From contig NW_005179291.1 in the NCBI RefSeq assembly GCF_000350225.1, positions 379,917 to 443,916 of the forward strand: a stretch of 64,000 bases of DNA, written 5' to 3'. The stretch is from Chondrus crispus (taxonomy: Eukaryota > Rhodophyta > Florideophyceae > Gigartinales > Gigartinaceae). Position numbers and translations under genes: made by a program. Position 1 is the stretch's first letter, and every line of letters starts with the position of its first letter. Under the pieces are notes generated by a model. That model did no database searches and had not been told where the DNA came from. It saw nothing but the letters and a program-made list of their open reading frames with translations. Below are positions 44,539 to 52,917 of this stretch, in pieces.

Positions 44539-45351
44539 CTACGTATCGAGATCCGTCGTTCGTGAAGAAACCCACGAAGTTACGGCGAAGAAAATTTCCC
44601 GTGCATGCGTTCGGAAGGAGGCGTCAAACAAGAAGCGAAACGTCCCCAGCAGCACGACAAAAAGAAGAGCGTACTTGACGACAACGGAGATGACACGCCT
44701 GTTGTATGTTGCAGTTTTTCGAATTTCCGCAAAGATCGTATCGTTGTGTGCGAAAACTTGCTTCTTCATTTCAACAATCCTTTCTTTCTCATCGCGGCTC
44801 AGCGCTATCCGGTCCATTGCATCTTTGTATTCTTTCTTAAACTTTGGAATGTCTGGGATAGTATCAGAAAACTCAAAAATCTTTGTACCCTTTCCCGGCG
44901 GTAAAGAGAATGCAGAGCGAACCCACCTCTTCACAATGGGGCCACCACCAAACATGCCCAAGTACATAGTGTAGCAATAGGCGATGATACAGACCGGGTC
45001 GTTCTCGATAGATTGGACGAAATTTTTGATGTAGTCCGCGGTAGCCTTAGACGGTGGCATGATTCTCTTTTCGAAATCCGAACCGTAATAAAAGCGTAGG
45101 TCGTCCTCGAAGGCTCCCGTGCGAAGCAGTTGGGGAAAATAAATTGCGCCCACTTTCGGATAGGTAAGCCTGAAATGTTCCATTTTTGTTTCGACTGTTT
45201 TGTAGATCCAGTACCAAGATACGAGGAGCAGCCGGTACACGTCGGGTGACGAGAGAGCCAGTGGCGCTGATAAATTGACGAGGGTGTTGGAGAGGTCATG
45301 CTGCCGCCGCGTGCGAGTTTGCAGCTCCTCTGAAAAGCTATCCTCACTCAT
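44539..45351 (-). CDS. Heme oxygenase, tail-anchored (HMOX1-like)
   Basis: 270 residues from ATG 45351. The heme-oxygenase fold is recognisable throughout. The predicted proximal histidine is H18 in TRRQHDLSNT, followed by LLLVSWYWIYKTVETKM, FYYGSDFEKRI, and the distal-helix glycine motif YTMYLGMFGGGPIVKR (about 128-142). A single hydrophobic segment at about 221-242 near the C-terminus, flanked by charges, is a tail anchor as in animal and fungal ER enzymes. Heme oxygenase opens heme to biliverdin with release of iron and CO. In red algae biliverdin also feeds phycobilin synthesis, but that pathway uses a soluble plastid enzyme, and no transit peptide is seen here. So an ER heme-recycling role is more likely. 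Confidence 0.85.
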   Translation of the reverse strand: MSEDSFSEELQTRTRRQHDLSNTLVNLSAPLALSSPDVYRLLLVSWYWIYKTVETKMEHFRLTYPKVGAIYFPQLLRTGAFEDDLRFYYGSDFEKRIMPPSKATADYIKNFVQSIENDPVCIIAYCYTMYLGMFGGGPIVKRWVRSAFSLPPGKGTKIFEFSDTIPDIPKFKKEYKDAMDRIALSRDEKERIVEMKKQVFAHNDTIFAEIRKTATYNRRVISVVVKYALLFVVLLGTFRFLFDASFRTHAREIFFAVTSWVSSRTTDLDT

Positions 45352-45524
45352 GACGACAATCTCGGTGGTGCAAATGCTTCCGCGTAGAACGTGAGGTCTG
45401 TTTCTCTATGCTCTCACGACTTCGCGTGCAGGATTGATGTAGCTGTGGGGGTTTGCCTGATTTTACTGTTTGCGGGAAAAAACTTGATGAGTCGGATTTT
45501 TTTAAAAACGGGGAACAGCAATGC
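45352..45524. promoter_or_regulatory. Upstream region of heme oxygenase
   Basis: Short region between the ATG and the palindrome. No motif is called. Confidence 0.3.
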
Positions 45525-45689
45525 CCTTAAAACCAATCATCAAATCACCATGGCGCGAGGGGCTCTCGAAACTAGCGGTTTCACGGTGAAACCGATTCCC
45601 ACAATCCGATTGTGGGAATCGGTTTCACCGTGAAACCGCTAGTTTCCAGAGCCCCTCGCGCCATGGTGATTTGATGAATTGGTTTTAGG
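45525..45689. mobile_element. Near-perfect 160 bp palindrome (foldback element) abutting a gap
   Basis: Left arm about 45525-45605 and right arm about 45608-45689 are complementary over about 80 bp with three or four differences. An inner palindrome (GGTTTCACGGTGAAACC) occurs in each arm. The N run 45690-45761 begins at its right end, probably because the hairpin stalled sequencing or because another copy follows. Confidence 0.85.
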
Positions 45690-45761
45690 NNNNNNNNNNN
45701 NNNNNNNNNNNNNNNNNNNNNNNNNNNNNNNNNNNNNNNNNNNNNNNNNNNNNNNNNNNNN

Positions 45762-46753
45762 CTTCTCCCGCAGCGCATTCCCGAAGTTTGAGCAGGTAGT
45801 TTTTTAAACCTTTCCTCAGTGCCGTAAGGTTTGCTTTGGGGCTTTATTCAAACAATTCAAGTGTGCGAGATAGTCCATAGAGGGTGGGGCGACTCTCCTC
45901 TAAGTTGGGTTCGCCTGAAAGATTTGCAGATGTGAGCTTTCTCAATTTCTGAAGTCAGTATTGATGCCTTGCTTGCAGAAATATTGCGTGCTCTAAGCTC
46001 CCCCTCCTGGACAACACGCCGGCCGAGATTCAGCAGCGCGCGGTACCATCAAGCCCTCGTTCAGTGGTTGACATGCCCATCGGGACAGAACGTAAAGGGG
46101 AGCTGCACGCAGCCCCGCTTTACGTAGACTTTACGAAATAACTTTTTGGACATTCGGATGTCCAAAAACTTAATTCTTTTCGTGGCTTGTTTCTTCACAT
46201 GAAAGAATTTTTGCGCCTGTTTCGGCGTAACCGTAACTGGTGCAACGTTGCAAAGCTGTCACGAAAAACTAATTGTCACCCTGCGAAAAGATTGCTGAAG
46301 GAGCACATGCGCAGAGCTCGCACGGTAAGCGCGCATGATCACTAGTCAGAAGTTGTTCTTGGCTGAACGGCAGAAAAGGCCAATTCTGAAATGTACGATT
46401 CTGAAATGTACGATTCTGAAATGTAAGGAAAAAAAACACTGAATCCTCACAGCAAAATCTGCGACAGAGTAGCACACTTGTGCCGGGTCTCTCCGGTACC
46501 ATTCTCACCGGCTCAATTTTGGTTACGTTTATGACGGTGGAGTTACTCCACTGGAGTATGTGGTGTGGTTGTCCCTGCGTGTCCTCTCCAAAACCCAGCC
46601 TGTTAAGACTCACCCTGAGGGTGTGTCTTAACAGGCTGGGTTTTGCTGATTTGGAGTCACCGACAGTTGCGGATGTACGCGTGTACGTGTAGACGTTGCG
46701 GATGTACGCGTGTAGGTCGCGTCCGTGCTGGACACGTATTTGAGGCTGGACAC
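45762..46753. other. Intergenic with small repeats
   Basis: A 26 bp hairpin at about 46143-46168, three copies of a 15 bp unit (ATTCTGAAATGTACG) at 46384-46427, a palindrome at 46589-46645 and a duplicated GCGGATGTACGCGTGTA near 46670-46712. No gene. Confidence 0.5.
46589..46645. repeat. 57 bp palindrome, 28 bp arms
   Basis: Arms 46589-46616 and 46618-46645 pair with one mismatch around a single G. Confidence 0.85.
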
Positions 46754-46888
46754 TGTGAACCAAGAGATCCGGATGCCGGGGTCCCACTGACCGCGGGGGG
46801 CCGCCGGCGCCGGTATATTTACCAACTCTATGTCCTATCGTACGTCTATAAATAAGGCTATGCCTTATTTGAGTGTTTGTGTGGAATC
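46754..46888 (-). repeat. 3' LTR of the copia element
   Basis: Begins TGTGAACC on the plus strand. About 97% identical to 51294-51427. The inner three bases differ from the CACA end of the other copy. Confidence 0.88.
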
Positions 46889-46951
46889 GCTGTGTTTTTC
46901 GTAGTGGGGCGGGAGAGCAATGTGCCCGTCTTTCCCTCGTTTTGTGTGGAA

Positions 46952-49480
46952 TCAGTCCCCCTGGCGCGCGTATTGCTTAGTTTCGGGGTGGAAAGTGACT
47001 GCATTGGAGGGTGGGGGGGTGACGTTGAGTCGCGTGCGGTGTCTCGTGAATGTGTCTCTCTTGAGCGGTTTGGTCATCAGGTCCGCTGGCATGTCGTGTG
47101 TTGGTACTCGGTGAATTGAGATAGACCATTTTTTGTGGTGTCTTGTAGGTGGTAGTATTTGATGTATATGCACTTCCTTCTCTTTTTGGGCGCTTGTTGG
47201 TTTACCATGCGAGCGGCGGCGGTGTTGTCAATGTTCATGGCCGCCGTTGGCGTAGGGATGCCTATTTCCGACATCATGTTGCGGATCCAGATGGTGTGGG
47301 TTGCTGCCTCGGCGGCCGCCTTGTACTCGGCTCCACATGTACTTTCAGCTACGATGGGCTGTTGTTTGGCCTGCCAGTGTATGGTCGCGTTGTGGAGGGT
47401 GACGGCCATGCCGGAGAACGATTTTCGCGTGGTTGTGTCGTTGGCAAAGTCGGCGTCTGTGTAGCTCCTGATGGTGAGCTGTTGTTTCCGTGATTTGAGG
47501 AAAAGTATGCCGTGGCTGCGTGTGCTGTGTAAATATTGCGCCAGCCTTTTCAGCAGTCTCCAGTGTCTCGTGGTGGGAATTTGCAGTGCACGCGCCAGTG
47601 CCGCTGTTGCGAATGCAATATCTGGTCTTGTACTGTCCGCTATGTACGGTATCTCTCCTAGCGCTGTGCTGTACGTGTCTTGTATGGCTGGCTACGGTTC
47701 GTCTTTGTCTTTCGGTGGGTCTACACTGATGCCGTGGAGGTATGGTGTGTCAACGGGGTTGCTACCGTTCACGCGCAAGTATGCGGTGACGTGCTGTATG
47801 TGCTGTGCTTGCGACACATGGATCCCGTGCTTTGTGTATGTGATGTGCCAGTTGGGGTATGATTTTGGTTTTCCCAGCCTCTTGATTTGATATTTCTGCC
47901 GCAATGTGTTATACAGCTCGTCATTGAGATTTGGGGTCGTGGCGGGTGCTAGGAAGTCATCCATGCTGACTGCTATAATGATCAGGTTGTTGTGTGCCTT
48001 TTTGGTGAACAGTGAGGGATCTGACTTGAGTTGACGGTAGCAGTTGTTTCGGAGGTGTTCGTGGGGTCGTTTGCTGTAGGTATACGCCGCTGGTGGGGTT
48101 CCGTATATGTTTCCTTTGAGTTGTCCGTTTGTGGTTTTGTGTGTGAACGTTCCGTCAAATTTTGGGGGTTGCCATACGTACACCGGCTTTTTGTGTTCGT
48201 ATTGTTCATGCAAGTATGCTCCTTTTATGTCTAGATGTTCGAGGTGCATGTCGTTCGCTGCCGCCATGCCGAATATTGCTCTGACTGTCGTTTTGTCTGC
48301 CATGAACGTCGCTGTCTTGTCCGGGTCATAGTGCGTGTGGCGTGTCATGAGGTCTCCGCTCACTGAGCATCGAGCTTTTCTCGTGATCGTCTTCGTGTCA
48401 GGCCCGATCTTGTACCTGTACGTCATGGTCATCGGTATGATGTCACGTTTCGGTATGTTGGTCGCTGTTTTGTGCCATGCGATCGCATTCATATCGTTCA
48501 GTTGCTGTAATTCGTGGTTGTGCGCCGTTTTCCATTCCTTTGCGTCAGGATATTTGCGTGCTTGTGCAAGTGATCTGGGCGCTGGGGTTGTGGTTGTGAC
48601 TGCCGTTGGTGTAGTGGTCTTGCGGCGTTTCGCCGTGAATGCGGCATGTGTGGTGGTGCATGGGTCTGTGTTGCGGAAGTACGGTTTGAAGTCGTTGCTG
48701 TGCACTTTTTGTTGTCGGCTGGTGTGCATTTTATAGACCGGGATGTGTGTGTCGTCGATACCGTGGAGGTATCGTGCTGGGTGTGCTCGGAGCTGAAGCT
48801 TGGTTTTGTGCGGTTTCAGTATGGGTAGATATCGTAGTTGGCCAAATATGAATATGTGCTTCACTCGCGGCGGGGTTCCATGCCATAGAGTGTGCGGTAG
48901 GTTCTTGACGGTGTGGTGGTATGTTATGTTATATTTGTATACTGCGTCGGTTACTGCTTCTTGCCAGTAGGCTTGCTGCATGTGGCTGTGCGCCAACGCA
49001 GCGGGTGCGCTGTTCATGATTGCCCTGTTGATGCGTTCTGCCAAGGAGTTTTCTTGCGGTGTATAGGCTGTGGTCGGTCGGAAGGTGATCCCTCTGTTGG
49101 TGAGGTACTGCTGTACGTATGTGGCTGTGTATTCCTTCGCATTGTCCGTGGTGAGTAGTTTGGGATAGTATCCTAGCTGGTTGGATACGTAATGGATGGC
49201 GTTGGTGATGCTGTGCGGTACTTGTGACCTGTTGTTGAGAAAGAGTACCCAGGCGTATCTCGTGGCTGTGTCTACGAGTGTCATGAAGTAGTAGTTATTT
49301 TGTCTGGATGTGGGCTTGATGGGGTCGCAGACATCCGACGATAGTTGTGTGCCGACGTCCTGTGTGTGGGTGGTGCGGGGGTGCGTGGTTTGCGTTGTTT
49401 TGCCATCGATACATATATAACATGGACAGGATATCCTGTCTAGGTTAGCTTGTCTGGCGTTGTGTGCAGTGACACGGGGA
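46952..49480 (-). pseudogene. Copia pol: integrase, reverse transcriptase, RNase H
   Basis: One frame reads from about 49480 (zinc motif CPCYICIDGK) to 47077, broken by TAG 47692-47694. The last part (47173-46952) is one frame over, next to a run of six A. Integrase DDE: D in TLVDTATRYAW, D in LTTDNAKEY, E in NSLAERINR. RT has LEHLDIKGAYLH and the catalytic box VSMDDFLA, with SMDD where YVDD is usual. RNase H follows: TRPDIAFATAALAR, YTDADFANDTTTRKSFSG and STCGAEYKAAAEA, ending in MPADLMTKPL. These enzymes copy the element and insert it. The stop and frameshift should silence this copy. Confidence 0.88.
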
Positions 49481-50189
49481 GGGGTGTCAACAGTTTGTGT
49501 TTGGCCATTATACTGATGGTCTTTGGATGAATGTGGCCAAGTCGCAGATGCCAGTCCTGCAGTATGTCCTTGACGGTGCTTCTCTTTGGTTGGTGATTCG
49601 GGGATTGCGCCGTGTTGCGGAGTTGCGGGGTGGTGCGCGTGTGGGGGGCTAGGTGGGGTGTGACGGGTGCAGTGATGCTTTTCTCGTGACGTCTGTGCTG
49701 TGCATGGGTCCTGGTGTGTTTCGGTGCTTTACGTGTTTTATGTGATTTGCCTACAGTGCGTGCTGCTTGTGCTTGAGCTCGCTCAGGTTTGTCCATCACG
49801 TACTGTTCTTTGCGGTATGTGGCCGTGAGTACCGGTTTCCTTATGCGCTGGGGTGCGTGCACGATTGCGCGGTGGGGTGAGAATGTGATATGCCCGTAGC
49901 GCGTGAGGTCGTGTACACTTAGGAGATTTTGCTGGATGTTCGGGGATTGTACCGCCGGGAGAGTGATGGTCTTATTGCTCTGTGTGATTTTGATGGGTCC
50001 CGTGTGTTTTATGGGGTGATGTTTGCCGTTTGCAGCTTTTGTTAGTGTACCGGTGGTTTTGCGCATCGTACCATGGGGTTTGGATACGTGCGTGGGATTG
50101 GCACCGGAATCGAGAATATATGGAAGCTTACCGGTGGTATCGTCGTCGGAGTGCTCGGTGAGTGCTTCTTCGAGTTGGGCTATCCTCAT
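49440..50189 (-). pseudogene. Copia protease and GAG-pre-integrase domain
   Basis: 249 codons. Protease active site in YILDSGANPTHVS (D-S-G), followed by a region with NLLSVHDLTRYG, then K/R/T/H-rich linker and the pre-integrase zinc domain start WHLRLGHIHPKTISIMAKHKLL. The frame ends at 49440. Integrase sequence continues in another frame from about 49480, so a frameshift lies near 49465-49480. Confidence 0.82.
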
Positions 50190-51091
50190 GTGCAGTTCAT
50201 CGATTGCCTGGTCGTGGGCTTCTGTTTGTTGGGGACTTGGGGATCTCGGTGGGGTGTTGTTTTGGGTTGTGTCGGCGTGGTAAGGGGCTTTCCTTTGCCA
50301 TTTGCGTGCGTAGCATTCCGTGATGTTGTGCGTTATACTGCCATGGTAGGTGCACCATGCACCGCTCCATCCTGGAGGCTTGGGGTCCGTTTTGTTGCCA
50401 GGGCGGGCTGATCGGTTGATTTTGCGTGGGATTTATGTGTTGCGGGTGGTGGCAGTGCGTTGTTGCTCTGCTTTGGTTGTTCGTGGCGTTTGTGTTGGGG
50501 GATCCATTCTTTGTTGCATGATCAGAACCTGCTATATGTGGTTGTGGTAATGCCCTTATGCTGGTGGGAGGGTGGCCGGTCAGTAGGAGGGCAAGAGTGC
50601 TGAGGTCTGGGTGCTGGGTAAGTCCCTGTATCATGTAGTTGATTGTGGTTCTCTCGTGATTGATTTTGGGTAGTTTGCGAGTATCATTTTGTGCCGGATG
50701 CTCTGGTGTTTGGCTAGATACTCACTGAATTCCTGTCCGGGGAGGAATTTGAGGCTCCGGGCCTCGGCGTCCAGTACTTCATGATTCTCGATGTTGGTTG
50801 GACGTGCGCATTGATCATTTCGCATCTGGTGCGTGGTTCTTCCCTTAGGATGGTGGGGGGTAGCTGCGATATGACATCGTTGTGTATGCTTTGCATGATG
50901 ATCGTCCTAAGCGCATCGGCTTTATCCTGATTCTGTTTGCTGATCGCAGGGTCTTGGGTGGCTGTCTGTGCTGCTTCTAGGAGCGGTTCTGCCTCTATGG
51001 CACGCCCGTAAATGTGTAGAGCGTCGTGACAGAATGTATAGTTTGATTTTGTCAGTGCGGGTAGCGAGGGTTGTTGTGTTGATGAGTTCAT
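50190..51091 (-). pseudogene. Copia gag
   Basis: From ATG 51091 (MNSSTQQPSLPALTKSNY) with helical Gag sequence, then shifting frames at about 50820 and 50630. Near 50390-50330 a different frame reads a nucleocapsid-type motif C-x2-H-x4-H-x4-C in WCTYHGSITHNITECYARK, a CHHC variant found in copia Gag proteins. It lies directly after the primer site and 5' LTR, as gag should. Frameshifts suggest decay. Confidence 0.65.
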
Positions 51092-51282
51092 AGTGTTGTG
51101 TTTTTGCGGTTGTGTGTCGTGATTTTCTGCCTCTGCTATCCGTGCTGATGCGTAGAGTTCGTGCGTGAGTTGCTCTTCCTCTCGGGCGCGGTTACGTCGG
51201 GTCGCCCTTTGATCGCGGTCTCTCGGTTTTGCCGTGGTGGCTGGTGGTGGTCGGTCTGGTGGTGAAGTTCAGTGGTCGTTGT

Positions 51283-51293
51283 GGCCCATAACC
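51283..51293 (-). other. Primer binding site matching the anticodon arm of initiator tRNA-Met
   Basis: The minus strand reads GGTTATGGGCC immediately after the LTR end. This is the complement of the anticodon stem-loop of eukaryotic initiator tRNA-Met (GGCCCAUAACC), not of a tRNA 3' end. Drosophila copia primes with a half-tRNA cut there. Confidence 0.75.
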
Positions 51294-51430
51294 TGTGAAC
51301 CAAGAGATCCGGATGCCGGGGTCCCCCTGACGCGGGGGGCCGCCGGCGCCGGTATATTTACCAACTCTATGTCCTACCGTACGTCTATAAATAAGGCTAT
51401 GCCTTATTTGAGTGTTTGTGTGGAATCACA
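51294..51430 (-). repeat. 5' LTR of the copia element
   Basis: 137 bp, bounded by TGTG and CACA on the plus strand, followed by the GACAC target duplication. Confidence 0.9.
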
Positions 51431-51435
51431 GACAC

Positions 51436-52131
51436 GTGTGGGTGTACGCAAATGACTCTGGGGTGAAGGGGTGCGCGAAGTGAGTCGGATGACGGCCTCA
51501 CCAACAGTTAAGAATCTTCCTGGTGTCTATTGCGCACCGCTTCCTTGCAGAATTCTGTATCTTTTTACGGCGTAAACCTGTCATTCGTATTGCTGAATTC
51601 TGCTTGGGTAAACCCACTAAACCCGTTAACAGCATTTAGTAGAGGCCAGACTATTTCACAGGAGCCTGAAAATGAGGATGAAACAGGAATTAGTATCCGC
51701 GCATATACTAATTTCCGTGTCTGTCTGTCTGTCTGTGTGTGTGCGTTCCCGCGTTGCCATTGGCGCACGGGGCGCTGCCGTGACAAGTGGCGGCCACGGG
51801 CGGGGCCTGGCCGCAGGCCAGGCCGCCACGCGGACACGTGGGCCAAGTGGTGGGCACGGGCGGGGCCTGGCCGCAGGCCAAATCCGCCACCGGGACACGT
51901 GGTGGCATTAGGCACGATCGTAGCACTACAGTACAGTACAAATTAAATTTTGAATGCTACACTACAGTACAGAAAAATAAAAAATACAGTCCCGACCCGC
52001 TTCGCGTTCGCTACCGATCCCCGCGCACACCGTCTACGCAAAGTGAGTAAGTTAATAACTGTCCTCATTGCTCCGGCCAGCTTGCTGCCCGCGGCATTTG
52101 AGCGCACGCGAATGCTTACTGACTATATACG
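51436..52131. other. Region with a 60 bp GC-rich tandem duplication
   Basis: At 51787-51900 a unit of about 60 bp containing CGGGCGGGGCCTGGCCGCAGGCCA occurs twice, each with a short internal palindrome. A CTGT simple repeat (51720-51740) and a double CTACAGTACAG (51925-51973) are nearby. No gene. Confidence 0.5.
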
Positions 52132-52761
52132 GTGTGTGTCTTTTTCTGCGAAGTGTCTACTCAAGAAGAACGCCAAGAATTGCGCGCCGCGCGTCGCGCC
52201 GCTACCCCGATCCGTCTGAACTTTTCCGAGTCCCCCACATCGTCGACACATGTCAACGTAGCTCATCCAGCCCCGCCCTGTGCGCCCGCCCCGCGTGTCC
52301 ACGTCCCCCAGGTTGCCCCCGCGCCCGCCGCACGTGTACCGCGCGCCCCTCTGCCACGTGTACCACGTCTTCCGCCGGCCCCTGCGCCAGCACCCGCACC
52401 ACGTGTACCGCGCGCAACGGTCCCACGTTTTACACGTTTACCTCCGCCTGTCATTCCCACGTTTCGTGGGCTACGTGTTCCACGTGCGATCGAGCGGCCC
52501 CGTGCGCGCAAGTTTCCAGCAGTCACTGCTGTGATGCGCAGTGTTCCCGTATACACGTTTGACACCTGCAACTTTCATTGCTCGCGCGCGGTACTGTGGG
52601 ACGGGCATGCGCATACCGAGGGGCACGTGGCTCAAGTGAATCAGGCGGGCCGCACATTCCGCTGCGAGGTGTGTGCGTGCACGGTTGCCACTGCACACGA
52701 CTTCAGACGACATCTGGCGGGCAAGAAGCACAAGCGTAAGCTCCGATCCATCACGGGATAG
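52132..52761 (+). CDS. U1-type C2H2 zinc-finger ORF, 5' end uncertain
   Basis: A 209-codon open frame whose first in-frame ATG is only at 52534, so either an upstream exon is missing from this reading or the ORF is not translated from its start. It has a charged start (EERQELRAARRAA), a long P/A/R-V repeat region, and near the C-terminus a single U1/matrin-type finger C-x2-C-x12-H-x5-H (CEVCACTVATAHDFRRHLAGKKH) with a basic end. Such fingers bind RNA or DNA. AATAAA lies just downstream (about 52770). It sits immediately before the Helitron remnant and may belong to it. Confidence 0.45.
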   Translation: MCVFFCEVSTQEERQELRAARRAATPIRLNFSESPTSSTHVNVAHPAPPCAPAPRVHVPQVAPAPAARVPRAPLPRVPRLPPAPAPAPAPRVPRATVPRFTRLPPPVIPTFRGLRVPRAIERPRARKFPAVTAVMRSVPVYTFDTCNFHCSRAVLWDGHAHTEGHVAQVNQAGRTFRCEVCACTVATAHDFRRHLAGKKHKRKLRSITG

Positions 52762-52917
52762 TACATGAAAATAAAGGCCCTATTGTTACTCTTTTGCTAA
52801 TTGCTCTCGCGGACGATCTAGCTGGCTGACGTTGCGTTTAGACCTTTGAGGACTGCTTGCTACGACTCATAGCGATCTACAACGGACCTCTCGCACTTGC
52901 GTCAACCCTAGCTGCAC

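Larger units (their letters stand above)
46754..51430 (-). mobile_element. Ty1/copia LTR retrotransposon, 4.7 kb, with target duplication
   Basis: Minus-strand element with LTRs at 46754-46888 and 51294-51430. It is flanked by the 5 bp duplication GACAC (46749-46753 and 51431-51435), so both ends are original. The order gag, protease, integrase, RT, RNase H is the copia order. The coding strand is very rich in A and C. Short LTRs and compact size recall the GalEa-type copia elements described from red algae and marine animals. That placement is inferred. Coding is interrupted by one stop and several frameshifts. Confidence 0.92.

Noticed and set aside
44196-44678. 160-codon plus-strand frame overlapping heme oxygenase
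   Set aside because: Half of it is antisense to a clear gene, and the rest has no recognisable sequence.
52263-52571. Glycine/arginine-rich minus-strand frame
   Set aside because: Complement of the proline/arginine repeat in the zinc-finger ORF.
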